Assembly (NCBI GenBank): GCA_009700485.1
Contig: WLLZ01000005.1
Coordinates: forward strand, 1 to 31,406
DNA from: Actinomycetota bacterium
GTDB taxonomy: Bacteria > Actinomycetota > Actinomycetes > S36-B12
Length of the DNA: 31,406 nucleotides
Direction of reading: 5' to 3'
Both the position numbers and the translations under genes were made by a program. Under the pieces are notes generated by a model. It was not told the DNA's origin. It did not search any database and worked only from the letters and a program-made list of their open reading frames with translations. Positions 7,994 to 16,290 of the stretch are shown here, one piece after another. Numbering within the stretch: position 1 is the stretch's first letter; the number at the start of each line of letters is the position of its first letter.

Positions 7994-8299
7994 ATGTTCA
8001 AGGCGATGATCATGTTGACCCGGCGCGATGACCTAACCCACGAACAGTTTGCGCAGTGGTGGCTCCAAGAGCACGCGCCCATGGCACGTGAGCTTCCCAA
8101 TGTTCGTCGCATCCTCTTTAATCTCGTGGAGCAAAACCCTGATGCGCCCTGTGATGGGATAACCGAACTATGGTTCGACTCCCGTGTAGATTTCGATGCA
8201 GCCTACGCAACCGAGATCGGCAAAAAGGTAGCGGCCGACTCCTTGGCGCATCTGACTTCGCGCGTGCGTTTATTTGTTGACGAGCAATCGGTGGCCTGA
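7994..8299 (+). CDS. EthD-like ferredoxin-fold protein
   Basis: A 101-residue protein beginning MFKAMIMLTRRDDLTHEQFA, followed by WWLQEHAPMARELPNVRR. This is the recognisable front of EthD-domain proteins, small dimeric alpha/beta barrel proteins. The stretch TELWFDSRVDFDAAY near residue 55 is also typical. Some members act with a cytochrome P450 (as in ETBE degradation) or as cyclases or monooxygenase-like enzymes. AAGGAG precedes the ATG by a normal distance and begins within eight bases of the upstream stop. The cytochrome P450 gene follows after 11 bases, so co-transcription is likely. Its exact reaction is unknown. Confidence 0.82.
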   Translation: MFKAMIMLTRRDDLTHEQFAQWWLQEHAPMARELPNVRRILFNLVEQNPDAPCDGITELWFDSRVDFDAAYATEIGKKVAADSLAHLTSRVRLFVDEQSVA

Positions 8300-8310
8300 A
8301 GAAGTAATGA

Positions 8311-9717
8311 ATGCGGCCCGGGAAAGTGAGTGGTCCGATGCCTAAGCGCTCGTATCTCGGCACCCCGGCAACGGCACCTGGTCCGGCCGGGCCGCAGATG
8401 CTGAAAGCCTTCGGACAAATTCGCAACAACCCCTTGATGTATCTAAATCGCGTGTGGCAAGAGTATGGCGATGTTGTGCAATTTCCGATCCCGCGCCCTC
8501 CGACTTACCTGGTGGTAGATCCGTCTGGGGTTGAGCGCGTGCTCTTGGGTAGCGCCCGCTACTACGGTAAGTCGACTATCCAGTACCGAGCTTTATCGCT
8601 GGTAACCGGTGAGGGTTTGTTGACCGCTGATACCGAGGCGTGGCGGCGCCAGCGGCCGATGGTGCAGCCGGCGTTTCATCACGAGAGCCTTGCTGAGATC
8701 GCCGCTCATATTGCGGTCGCTATCGATCGTATAACCGATGATTGGCGCCGGGCAGGTTCTGGCACGGTCATCGATGTTGATGTGGCGATGATGCACGGCG
8801 CATTGGAGGTGGTGGGTCATGCATTATTCGGCACCGACCTAACTCGAGACGCCGAGCAATTAGCCAGTGCAACATTAAGTGCATTAGACGTTGTCATCGC
8901 CCGGGCTAGAGTGCCGATATCGCCGCCGGATTGGGTTCCGACACCCGCGAATCGAAAATTGCGACGGGCCAATGGTCAACTAGATGCTGCGGTGAACGCG
9001 ATGCTTCAAGAGCGACGTGCTGAAAACCGTAATTCACCGTCCGACATGCTCGATATCTTGCTGTCAGTTCGAGATGATGATGGTGTCGGCCTTACCGACC
9101 TTGAGATTCGCAATCAGATGGTCACGTTCATTGTGGCAGGGCACGAGACCGTGGCCAGCGCCTTGACTTGGGCGTGGGGTTTACTCGCGGCAAACCCGAA
9201 ATGGCAAAAACGAATGCAGGCCGAAATCGACGAGGTCGTTAGCGGACGACGGGTGACGTTTGCCGATTATGCGAATTTACCGGTAACTCGAGCGATTTTT
9301 GACGAAGTTTTACGCCTTTATCCACCCGCATGGTTGATTACCCGAAAGGCGCTTGTTGACGACGTACTTGGCGGCTGCGAGATCCCGGCCGGGGCGCTCA
9401 TCATCTTGAGTCCATATTTATTGCATCGGCATCCAGATATCTGGGAGCAGCCAAATGATTTCGATCCAGATAGATTCCTGGGCGGTAAAATAAACCGCAC
9501 CGCGTTCATTCCCTTCGGTTACGGCCCACGGCTTTGTGTTGGCCGAGATTTCGCTAATCTTGAAGGAGTTTTAATGTTGGCCGGCTTGGGCGGGCGCTTC
9601 GAGGTCGAGTTTGCGGGCGGGGCCCAACTACCCGCGGGCAACCCGTTGGTAACAATAAGGCCTCCCGCGGGGATGCCATTGGTGGTTCGCGAGCGAGTTA
9701 GTTCAGTCGGCGAGTAG
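8311..9717 (+). CDS. cytochrome P450
   Basis: A 468-residue soluble P450 with all core motifs. The I-helix oxygen-activation motif AGHET is at residues 276-280, the ExxR motif EVLR at 332-335, and the haem loop FGYGPRLCVG has its ligand Cys at 409. No membrane anchor is seen. The protein needs ferredoxin/reductase partners, which are not in this window. The start could be the ATG at 8311, or the later in-frame ATG at 8338 (MPKRSYLGTP). Neither has a strong ribosome site, but 8311 lies 11 bases after the EthD stop. The substrate is unknown. Sitting behind an EthD-like gene recalls the Eth P450 arrangement. Its end overlaps the convergent hisN by 15 bases. Confidence 0.95.
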   Translation: MRPGKVSGPMPKRSYLGTPATAPGPAGPQMLKAFGQIRNNPLMYLNRVWQEYGDVVQFPIPRPPTYLVVDPSGVERVLLGSARYYGKSTIQYRALSLVTGEGLLTADTEAWRRQRPMVQPAFHHESLAEIAAHIAVAIDRITDDWRRAGSGTVIDVDVAMMHGALEVVGHALFGTDLTRDAEQLASATLSALDVVIARARVPISPPDWVPTPANRKLRRANGQLDAAVNAMLQERRAENRNSPSDMLDILLSVRDDDGVGLTDLEIRNQMVTFIVAGHETVASALTWAWGLLAANPKWQKRMQAEIDEVVSGRRVTFADYANLPVTRAIFDEVLRLYPPAWLITRKALVDDVLGGCEIPAGALIILSPYLLHRHPDIWEQPNDFDPDRFLGGKINRTAFIPFGYGPRLCVGRDFANLEGVLMLAGLGGRFEVEFAGGAQLPAGNPLVTIRPPAGMPLVVRERVSSVGE

Positions 9718-10476
9718 CCGGAGCAAGTCTTGATGCAGCAGGCCATTGGACGCAACGGCAGACTCGCCCCGCAATACCGGGGTGCCGTCAATGGCGGTGA
9801 TGGTGCCACCGGCTTCGGTGACTATCGGGATCAGCGCCGCAACATCCCAGGGGCCTAGGTCTGCTGGCTCCACTGATAGATCCACGGCACCTTCGGCGAC
9901 GAGCATATGCGACCAAAAATCACCGTAGGCGCGCTGGCGCCAAGTGGCTGCGACCAATTTCGGCAGCGCATTTTCCCAACCCACCGAATCCGAATAAGAC
10001 AATGAGGCATCGGCGATTGAGTGCACTGAACTAACCCGCAAGCTGGTGGCAGGTGCGCCAAATGTTGACTGCCAAGCGCCACCGCCGACCCGGGCCCACC
10101 AGCGCCGACCAAGTGCCGGCGCGGATACCACCCCAATGACTACCTCGTCATCGAGTGCCAACGCAATCAAAGTTGCCCATACCGGCACCCCGCGTACGTA
10201 GTTTTTAGTGCCATCGATTGGGTCGATAATCCATTGGCGATTCGAATCACCGGTGACACCAAACTCTTCGCCGAGCACGGCATCTGTCGGGCGCTGCTCG
10301 TTTAGGATCTTACGTAGGGTTTGTTCGCAATGGCGATCGGCCTCGGTCACCGGTGTTAAGTCCGGTTTGGTATCGATAACTAGGTGAAGTGAAAGAAAGT
10401 GCGCCATCGTGATTGCATCGGCGGTGTCAGCCATGGAGAGTGCGAGCTCGAGGTCAGACGCGGAGTCGGGTGTCAC
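9703..10476 (-). CDS. hisN: histidinol-phosphatase (inositol monophosphatase family)
   Basis: About 257 residues from the GTG at 10476. Motifs of the Mg-dependent inositol-monophosphatase fold are clear: the acidic GEEFG near residue 70, DPIDGTKNYVRGVPVWA near residue 85, and WDVAAL near residue 210. The text matches actinobacterial HisN particularly well (IDTKPDLTPVTEADR, GVVSAPALGRRWWAR, AYGDFWSHMLVAEGAVD). HisN removes phosphate from histidinol phosphate in histidine synthesis. A TTG at 10500 would give a longer form. The GTG at 10476 is preferred because a TAGATT hexamer lies seven bases before it. An inositol-phosphatase role remains possible. Convergent overlap with the P450 gene is 15 bases. 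Confidence 0.88.
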   Translation of the reverse strand: MTPDSASDLELALSMADTADAITMAHFLSLHLVIDTKPDLTPVTEADRHCEQTLRKILNEQRPTDAVLGEEFGVTGDSNRQWIIDPIDGTKNYVRGVPVWATLIALALDDEVVIGVVSAPALGRRWWARVGGGAWQSTFGAPATSLRVSSVHSIADASLSYSDSVGWENALPKLVAATWRQRAYGDFWSHMLVAEGAVDLSVEPADLGPWDVAALIPIVTEAGGTITAIDGTPVLRGESAVASNGLLHQDLLRLLAD

Positions 10477-10516
10477 GCGCTGAAATCTATCGGTTGCCAA
10501 TATATTTGTTCATGTG
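10474..10516. promoter_or_regulatory. back-to-back leaderless promoters of hisN and the DUF2231 gene
   Basis: For hisN (minus), TGAACA at 10512-10507 and TAGATT at 10489-10484 are 17 bases apart, with the GTG seven bases further on. For the DUF2231 gene (plus), TATATT at 10501-10506 precedes its GTG at 10514 by seven bases. The two -10 hexamers are 11 bases apart, so the polymerase footprints overlap. Neither gene shows a Shine-Dalgarno sequence. Confidence 0.45.
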
Positions 10517-10984
10517 GACTTGCCGTTAGACACTGTATTCGGGCTCCCGGTGCACGCCCTGGTGGTGCATTCGGTCGTGGTGCTTTTACCGTTGAGCGCC
10601 ATTGGGGCAATTTGTATGGCCTGCTGGCCACGTTTCTCCCGGCGCTTCGCTCCATTGGTGGTGCTATTGGCCTTCGCCTGCGTTGTGTTCTCGTTGATCA
10701 GCAGGGAGTCTGGTAAGGCCCTGGCGGAGCGGGTCGGCCTACCGCAGGTGCATTCAGAACTTGGCGAGACGATGCCCCTGATAGCGCTCGCGTTCTTTGT
10801 GGTGCTTCTCGTGTTTTGGCTCTTTGATCGAGGTATCCCCGGCAATCGACACCGGCCTGTTTGGCTGCGATTCTTAGCCGTTTTACTAATTATGCTCGCG
10901 GTTTTTGCAACTTATTGGGTTATCCGGGTCGGGCACTCCGGGGCTGAAGCCACCTGGTTATTCAAAATATCGCAAACCAATTAA
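10514..10984 (+). CDS. DUF2231-family membrane protein
   Basis: A 156-residue protein with four hydrophobic helices (about 18-40, 48-66, 88-107 and 118-140). The opening GLPVHALVVHSVVVLLPLSA, the histidine after the second helix (QVHSELGETMPL) and the late RVGHSGAEATW are hallmarks of the DUF2231 family of predicted membrane proteins. The conserved histidines on facing helices suggest a haem- or metal-binding role. That is an inference and no function is established. The start is a GTG with a TATATT hexamer seven bases upstream. Its stop overlaps the convergent rsgA stop in the tetranucleotide TTAA. Confidence 0.82.
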   Translation: MDLPLDTVFGLPVHALVVHSVVVLLPLSAIGAICMACWPRFSRRFAPLVVLLAFACVVFSLISRESGKALAERVGLPQVHSELGETMPLIALAFFVVLLVFWLFDRGIPGNRHRPVWLRFLAVLLIMLAVFATYWVIRVGHSGAEATWLFKISQTN

Positions 10985-12000
10985 CCGGCTGGTAGTGCCA
11001 CCCCGGCTAGTAGCCGGCGCATTGAGGCAAGGCGTTCTTGTACCGCAATAGGCTGATCAGGAGCCCACAGGTTTAGACCACAATCTGGTTCGTCGTGCGA
11101 GCAGGCTCGCGGGCAGTTCGTGATACCGGGTGCCAAATCCGCGAATGAGCTAATTACGCGATCGGCGTTGACGTGAGCGAGGCCAAATGAACGAATACCC
11201 GGAGTATCGACAATCCATCCGCCGCCGGCCAGCGGTATGGCAACAACACTCGTCGAGGTGTGGCGGCCCTTGCCCGTGACGAGGTTAACGCCACCGGTGG
11301 ATCTATCGGTGCCGGGCACAATCGCATTAACCAGTGTTGATTTCCCAACTCCGGAGTGCCCGACGACCACGGTTACCTGATTGCGTAGTGCATCGACCAA
11401 TCTTGGAGTCGGAAGTTTCAGGTGAATCTCGAAAACTGGAATATCAAGTGGCACATACATTCGGTTCAGTTCAGCGGGGGAGTGTAGGTCGGTTTTGGTG
11501 ACTATCAGCATCGGCTGGATGCCGGCATCGTATGCGGCAACAAATGCTCGGTCGATCAGCCCGGGGCTCGGGTCGGGGTTGATGGTGGCGGTTACAACCG
11601 CAAGTTGGGTGGCATTGGCCACGATGACTCGCTCGACCGGGTCAGTGTCATCGGCGGTCCGGCGCAGAGTTGATATTCGCTCTTGGCGTCGAACAATTCG
11701 AGCTTGGGTGTCTTCGGTGCCGCTGAGATCACCCACGAGGTCGACGAAATCGCCGACGACGAGGCCTTTTCGCCCGATCTCGCGGGCTTTAACCGCGTAG
11801 ATAATCGTGCGCTCATCGTTGGTCTCGCTGTCAGCTAAAGCCACCGTGAATCGACCGCGATCAACGGCTACTACGGTTCCAGCCTTGGCTTCATCGTGTG
11901 CAGGGCGATCCTTTGATCTGGGTCTTGACTTGCCGCGGGTGGGCCGAATGCGTACGTCGTCCTCGTCGAGGCGATTCATGCGCTCGCGCTGTCGACTCAC
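10981..12000 (-). CDS. rsgA: ribosome small subunit-dependent GTPase A
   Basis: A 339-residue RsgA/YjeQ-type circularly permuted GTPase that helps the late maturation of the 30S subunit. In order: a basic N-terminal tail, an OB-fold (about residues 38-105), the G4 motif TKTDLH, the P-loop GHSGVGKSTLVNAI, the G3 motif DTPGIRSFGL and a zinc module CPRACSHDEPDC near residue 300. The G4-G1-G3 order is the signature of the family. The GTG start overlaps the aroA stop in GTGA, so translation is probably coupled. It ends in a 4-base convergent overlap with the DUF2231 gene. Confidence 0.96.
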   Translation of the reverse strand: MSRQRERMNRLDEDDVRIRPTRGKSRPRSKDRPAHDEAKAGTVVAVDRGRFTVALADSETNDERTIIYAVKAREIGRKGLVVGDFVDLVGDLSGTEDTQARIVRRQERISTLRRTADDTDPVERVIVANATQLAVVTATINPDPSPGLIDRAFVAAYDAGIQPMLIVTKTDLHSPAELNRMYVPLDIPVFEIHLKLPTPRLVDALRNQVTVVVGHSGVGKSTLVNAIVPGTDRSTGGVNLVTGKGRHTSTSVVAIPLAGGGWIVDTPGIRSFGLAHVNADRVISSFADLAPGITNCPRACSHDEPDCGLNLWAPDQPIAVQERLASMRRLLAGVALPAG

Positions 12001-13334
12001 GTGTCACCGGTGGAAATTTCGGCACCGAGCATTTGCGACCAGCGGCCCGGGAAGTCGGGAAGAGTTTTGTCGGTGGTTGCGATGTCTTCGATTTCAACAT
12101 TGCGCACATGCAAGCCGATTACGGCACCAGCCGTCGCCATCCGATGATCGGCGTAGGTGGCCCAACGCCCGCCATGCATGAAAGTTGGACGGATGTGCAG
12201 GCCATCAGGTGTTTCTACGGCATCGCCACCCAGGTGTGTTATTTCATGGGCGAGTGCTTTGAGACGATCGGTCTCATGGCCGCGTAAATGCGCGATACCC
12301 GTTAAGTGACTTTGGCCTTTGGCCAGTGCTGCCAGTGCGGCGATTGTTGGCGTCAATTCACCAACCGCGCCGAGATCGGCATCGATGCCCAAAATGTCAC
12401 CTGACATTGAAACCGTCAAGCCATTCTCATTAAGACTGACTTGGGCGCCCATGCGCTGAAGGAGTCCGCGCAAGGCATCACCGGGTTGGCTGGTCGATGC
12501 CGGCCAGCCCTGAATGGTCACGGTGCCCTTGGTAACCATTGCGGCTGCAAGGAAGGGGGCAGCATTGGATAAGTCAGGTTCGATACGGCGATCAATTGCA
12601 CTGATGGTTTGACGTCGAATCCTCCAGGTATTGACAATTGACGTGTCAACTTCGACGCCGTGCTCGGCCAGCATTCCAATCGTCATGTCAATATGAGGTT
12701 GACTTGGTATCGGTGGCCCAATATGCGCAATCGTGATGCCATTTTCGTATCGGGCACCTGATAGCAAGAGAGCAGAGACGAACTGACTCGATGTTGACGC
12801 ATCGATTGTTACTTGACCCCCTGAAACTGAACCAGTTGCGACGATGGTAAATGGCAACTGTTCACCGGTAACGCTAACGCCAAGGTCGCCAAGTGCGTCA
12901 AGAGTGGTTGCCATGGGCCTGCTGCGGGCACCAATATCCCCGTCAAAATTCACTTCACCGGTAGCGAGCGCTGCTAATGGAGGGACGAACCGCATTACGG
13001 TGCCAGCTAATCCGACATCGATTGCTGCGGGGCCACGTAGTGGTCGAGGGGTGACAAGTAGGTCAAAATTTCCGGGTTGGCGACCGGGAGTGATTTTAAT
13101 ATCGACGCTAAGAGCAACTAAGGCATTTATCATCAACCGGGTATCGCGGGCATCGAGTGCGTCAATAATCTGACTTGGGCCATCAGCAAGTGCGGCAAGG
13201 ACGAGGGCGCGGTTCGTAGCAGATTTCGATCCTGGTACCGATACCTTGGCGGATACGGGGGCATCGGCGGTGGGTGCTGGCCAAAAGCTGGTAGCCGCTT
13301 TCGGCTCACTGCCCGGGGTGTTGGCTGCGGGCAT
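11997..13334 (-). CDS. aroA: 3-phosphoshikimate 1-carboxyvinyltransferase (EPSP synthase)
   Basis: A 445-residue enzyme of the shikimate pathway that joins shikimate-3-phosphate and phosphoenolpyruvate. Motifs include PGSKSATNRALVLAAL near residue 34 (substrate-binding Lys37), GLAGTVMRFVPPLAAL near residue 110, DGDIGARSRPM, STSSQFVSALLLSGA in the middle, and TYADHRMATAGAVIGL near residue 395. About 25 extra residues precede the core. The ATG at 13334 overlaps the stop of the upstream YHYH gene as TGATG, and its own stop overlaps rsgA, giving a tightly coupled three-gene operon. The aroA-rsgA adjacency is common in Actinobacteria. Confidence 0.97.
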   Translation of the reverse strand: MPAANTPGSEPKAATSFWPAPTADAPVSAKVSVPGSKSATNRALVLAALADGPSQIIDALDARDTRLMINALVALSVDIKITPGRQPGNFDLLVTPRPLRGPAAIDVGLAGTVMRFVPPLAALATGEVNFDGDIGARSRPMATTLDALGDLGVSVTGEQLPFTIVATGSVSGGQVTIDASTSSQFVSALLLSGARYENGITIAHIGPPIPSQPHIDMTIGMLAEHGVEVDTSIVNTWRIRRQTISAIDRRIEPDLSNAAPFLAAAMVTKGTVTIQGWPASTSQPGDALRGLLQRMGAQVSLNENGLTVSMSGDILGIDADLGAVGELTPTIAALAALAKGQSHLTGIAHLRGHETDRLKALAHEITHLGGDAVETPDGLHIRPTFMHGGRWATYADHRMATAGAVIGLHVRNVEIEDIATTDKTLPDFPGRWSQMLGAEISTGDT

Positions 13335-14323
13335 CAGGTCTTAGCCCTAGGTGGTGGTCCGCCTCCGGGTGGTCCGCCTCCGGGTGGTCCGCCTCCGGGT
13401 GGTCCGCCTCCGGGTGGTCCGCCTCCGGCAGGTGCCTTCGCGAGAAAACTTGCTGCGATGCTTGCCGCGAAGGCATTTGGCACACTCGGGAAACCGTCAG
13501 TGATGAAGTAAGCGTAGGTGCCCTTGGGGTAGTCCGGTGTCACGCAAAAGCGCCCGTTAGCGGCGTCTAGATCACCAGAACCTTTTACGTACTCGTAGTC
13601 CTGATTGAACCAGCCGTTGTAGGTGCCGCCCGGCCCGGAGGGGCGCGTACCGGTTTTGAGTTGGTAAGAGGATTTTATGGACCGGACCTTGCCGACCTTC
13701 TTCGAATTCGCGTAACCGTTGCGCACATAGATAGGAAAGCCATCACCGGCCCATCCAACAAGTGGTGAATGCCGCGAACTCCCAAGGACATTGAGGAGGT
13801 CATCGGGGATCCCGTGCAAGTGGTAGGCGCCGCTGGGCTGCACATGAGCATTGTTCCGGTCAATACCTAAATTGACCCCACCACCTAGTGCGTAGTACTG
13901 CCAACCGCTGTTCCGGTCGTTGTTCCAATACTCGGCAGCGAAAGGATCGAAGAGCACGCCGTCAACTGAGATACCGAATGACTGCGGTATTTCGAATGGC
14001 GTGATCCCCGTGAGTTTTGGTTTCGTCGGCAAGGTGTATGAATAGTTCTGCGCGCTGATGGTGTTGGGGTTACCCGAATTAGGAAATATACTTGGTTGAT
14101 AATCGGGTAGTCCATTTGAGGTGATGCTCCTTATGCCTTTGCGCACGGTGACCGAAACCTGGCACCCGGTCGCGGCATTACGGATCGCGTAATCACCTAG
14201 GACGCTGACGGTGCGCACCCCATCAGCCGCTAAAGCACGCAGTGCCGTTGCCCCAGAAGTCGTTATTGCGAACCCTAGGGAAACCCCGGCGACGAGAACA
14301 TTCCGACGACTCATTTCAGGCAT
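13334..14323 (-). CDS. Tat-exported YHYH-domain protein with a Gly-Pro-rich tail
   Basis: About 329 residues from the ATG at 14323. The N-terminus, MPEMSRRNVLVAGVSLGF followed by a hydrophobic run and ALRALA, is a twin-arginine signal peptide. The exported domain has YHLHGIPDDLL in the middle, then GWAGDGFPIYVRNGY, GPGGTYNGWFNQDYEY and a final KGTYAYFITDGFPSVPNAF. This is the YHYH domain, here with Leu in place of the third residue. The family is secreted and poorly understood. The tail is five GGGPP-type units ending in PPRAKT, encoded by perfect 15-base repeats. A TATGCT hexamer lies seven bases before the chosen ATG. Longer starts up to 14434 exist but would cross the divergent promoter. 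Its stop overlaps the aroA start. Confidence 0.8.
   Translation of the reverse strand: MPEMSRRNVLVAGVSLGFAITTSGATALRALAADGVRTVSVLGDYAIRNAATGCQVSVTVRKGIRSITSNGLPDYQPSIFPNSGNPNTISAQNYSYTLPTKPKLTGITPFEIPQSFGISVDGVLFDPFAAEYWNNDRNSGWQYYALGGGVNLGIDRNNAHVQPSGAYHLHGIPDDLLNVLGSSRHSPLVGWAGDGFPIYVRNGYANSKKVGKVRSIKSSYQLKTGTRPSGPGGTYNGWFNQDYEYVKGSGDLDAANGRFCVTPDYPKGTYAYFITDGFPSVPNAFAASIAASFLAKAPAGGGPPGGGPPGGGPPGGGPPGGGPPPRAKT
13353..13427. repeat. five perfect 15-bp tandem repeats
   Basis: GGTGGTCCGCCTCCG occurs five times head to tail at 13353, 13368, 13383, 13398 and 13413 without a mismatch. It lies inside the 3' end of the YHYH gene and encodes a Gly/Pro-rich tail. Fifteen bases keep the frame, so copy-number changes would only change tail length. 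Perfect identity suggests recent expansion or ongoing slippage. Confidence 0.97.
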
Positions 14324-14330
14324 ACGAAGC

Positions 14331-14371
14331 AGCATATGAGGTCCGCATATTGGTACTACGCTGGGCCGGTG
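14331..14371. promoter_or_regulatory. divergent leaderless promoters of the YHYH and FUSC genes
   Basis: On the minus strand TATGCT (14336-14331) lies seven bases before the ATG at 14323. On the plus strand TACGCT (14357-14362) lies six bases before a GTG at 14369. Neither start has a Shine-Dalgarno sequence. No convincing -35 elements are seen. Confidence 0.35.
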
Positions 14372-15523
14372 GCCAAGACCAATCACGGGCTCGATCTGCT
14401 CCCCGAAATGAGTATTTCGGGGGTGCTCCTCCAAGGAGGGCGCGGCCTTGGCTCAATTGGCCAAGTAGTGCGGTTAACCCTTGCGATTAGCGTCTCGTGG
14501 CTGGTCGCAATTTCGCTAACCCATAGCCAATTGGGTTTTTTTGCGCCGCTTACGGCGCTCTTGGTCGTACAAACTTCGCCCTGGAGCACTTTGGGTGTCT
14601 CGCTCCAGCGAATTGTCGGGACCGGGGCCGCGGTCTTGGTTTCGGCATTGTGGGTTAACTGGGTGGGCTTGACCTGGTGGTCTTTCGCCATCGCGACACT
14701 CGTTTCTCTTCTCGTCGCGCGAGCCCTTCCCTGGTCGATTGGTGGCCAGCTGCAGATCCCGACCGCGGTAATTTTTGTGATGGCCATCGGCCCAAACACC
14801 TTCACGCAGGATCTTTGGCGTGTGTTGGATGTGGTAATTGGGGGGGCAATTGGCATCGCTGCAATCTACATTTACCCACCCCGACCCAAGCCGGAGATTT
14901 TTGAGGCGAAACTGCAACTTCCACGTGATGCAGCAATCGACTTGTTAGAGGCGATCGGAAACGAATGTGGAAGAGCCAAGGCCCCTTTGAAAAATGATGA
15001 GATTCATGAGTACATCACCGCGAGCAGGGCCTTGCAGCCTCTCATGGTGAATGCATTGAGCGAGCTGGGGCGATTAGCGGAGAGTGTGCAATTTAATCCG
15101 CGCGGGAGCAAGGTCAGAAGCCGGCTCGATGCAGATGCGCTGCAGCTACGAGCGATGAGTGGGATCGTCATCCAAATTCGTGGAATCGCGGGGGCAGCGA
15201 ATCTGCTCTATGACCGAGACTTACAGCCCAGCCTTACGGCTGACGAACTACGCAAGGTGACATCGCTGGCGGCGGAGATGGCTCGAGTCGCACTCGGTGC
15301 GAAGGGGGAGCCACTCGGCGGTACCAATGAGCAAAGGCTGGCCGAGGCTGACCACGAATTACACGCACGATTGCGGCTTACCGCGGATGAACTTGTTGGC
15401 CAAAATGAAGTGGTAAGTGATGTGCTTGCTTCGGTCTCACTTGTCGGCCGACTAGATAATTTTCGACAGCAGTTAATGCTTTTCAAGAGTAAGGACTCAT
15501 CGGCTGAAATGGAGGACTCTTAG
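14369..15523 (+). CDS. FUSC-family (aromatic acid exporter-like) membrane protein
   Basis: About 384 residues from the GTG at 14369. Alternative in-frame starts are the ATGs at 14336 and 14408. The N-terminal third has five to six hydrophobic helices, including VVRLTLAISVSWLVAISLTH and GFFAPLTALLVVQTSPWSTL. It is followed by the family motif QRIVGTGAAVL and later RVLDVVIGGAIGIAAIYIYP. This is the FUSC/ArAE-type half-transporter fold. The C-terminal 190 residues are polar and helical, probably cytoplasmic. Such proteins are linked to export of aromatic acids or other toxic compounds. The transported substrate is unknown. It ends three bases before the SRAP gene and is probably co-transcribed with it. 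Confidence 0.8.
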   Translation: MAKTNHGLDLLPEMSISGVLLQGGRGLGSIGQVVRLTLAISVSWLVAISLTHSQLGFFAPLTALLVVQTSPWSTLGVSLQRIVGTGAAVLVSALWVNWVGLTWWSFAIATLVSLLVARALPWSIGGQLQIPTAVIFVMAIGPNTFTQDLWRVLDVVIGGAIGIAAIYIYPPRPKPEIFEAKLQLPRDAAIDLLEAIGNECGRAKAPLKNDEIHEYITASRALQPLMVNALSELGRLAESVQFNPRGSKVRSRLDADALQLRAMSGIVIQIRGIAGAANLLYDRDLQPSLTADELRKVTSLAAEMARVALGAKGEPLGGTNEQRLAEADHELHARLRLTADELVGQNEVVSDVLASVSLVGRLDNFRQQLMLFKSKDSSAEMEDS

Positions 15524-15526
15524 TCC

Positions 15527-16279
15527 ATGTGCGGACGATATGTAGCTGCCCTTGATCCAGCTGCACTAGTGGCTGAATTCGAAGTCATTAGCCCTCCGGT
15601 GGAGAGCCTGTGCGGTGATTACAACGTGGCACCAACCAAGCGGGTGTACGTGGTCGTGGATCGTCAAGATAGTGATACACCAGGTAATGCACTCGAAGTT
15701 GCCCACTGGGGGCTAGTTCCCTCTTGGGCCAAAGATAGGTCAATGGCCTCACGGATGATTAACGCCCGTGTTGAATCCGTTGCCGATAAACCCTCATTTC
15801 GCAGTGCTTTTAGCAAGCGTCGCTGCCTTATCCCGGCCAATGGCTATTACGAGTGGTCCGGCTCACCAAAGCAGCCGTTCTATATCCATGCTGCTGATGG
15901 AGCACCCCTGGCGATGGCGGGCCTATATGAGTGGTGGCGGGATCCAAGTGTTGCAGAGCCCGATCCGGCAGCCTGGTTGCTGACTTGCACGATCATCACG
16001 ACCGCTGCCAAGGGGGATATTTCGCAGATTCACGACCGGATGCCGGTGCTGATCGCGCGAGATGATCGCTCCGGTTGGCTCGACCATGCAATCGGCGGCG
16101 AGTTGGCCGTGGCGCAGGCAACTGCCTCGGTTCCGTTAGCTTCCTACCCGGTGTCTACCGCGGTAAATAAGGTGAGCAATAACGGTCCGGCGTTAGTTTC
16201 GGCCCTGCCCGGAATACCAGCGGGCCAATCGGAGTTGCAAGGGGTGTGCTCCTCGTGGATACCAGAACCGCGCCAATAG
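15527..16279 (+). CDS. SOS response-associated peptidase (SRAP/YedK/HMCES family)
   Basis: A 250-residue SRAP protein. Cys2 of MCGRYVAALD is the catalytic residue that forms a thiazolidine link with abasic sites in single-stranded DNA. The other family residues are present in RMINARVESV, RCLIPANGYYEWSG and IHDRMPVLI (Asn, Glu and His). WGLVPSWAKD is another constant block. It protects replication forks at abasic sites. The gene lies just before sigH, as its homologue does in Mycobacterium tuberculosis (Rv3226c near sigH). The sigH promoter lies inside its last 70 bases. Confidence 0.95.
   Translation: MCGRYVAALDPAALVAEFEVISPPVESLCGDYNVAPTKRVYVVVDRQDSDTPGNALEVAHWGLVPSWAKDRSMASRMINARVESVADKPSFRSAFSKRRCLIPANGYYEWSGSPKQPFYIHAADGAPLAMAGLYEWWRDPSVAEPDPAAWLLTCTIITTAAKGDISQIHDRMPVLIARDDRSGWLDHAIGGELAVAQATASVPLASYPVSTAVNKVSNNGPALVSALPGIPAGQSELQGVCSSWIPEPRQ
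16211..16236 (+). promoter_or_regulatory. SigR/SigH-type promoter (GGAAT-N18-GTT) upstream of sigH
   Basis: GGAAT at 16211-16215 and GTT at 16234-16236 are separated by exactly 18 bases. This matches the consensus recognised by Streptomyces SigR and mycobacterial SigH. It lies in the 3' end of the SRAP gene, with a predicted start near 16243, about 48 bases before the preferred sigH ATG. It implies that sigH is autoregulated. Confidence 0.65.
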
Positions 16280-16290
16280 GATTCGCTTCG

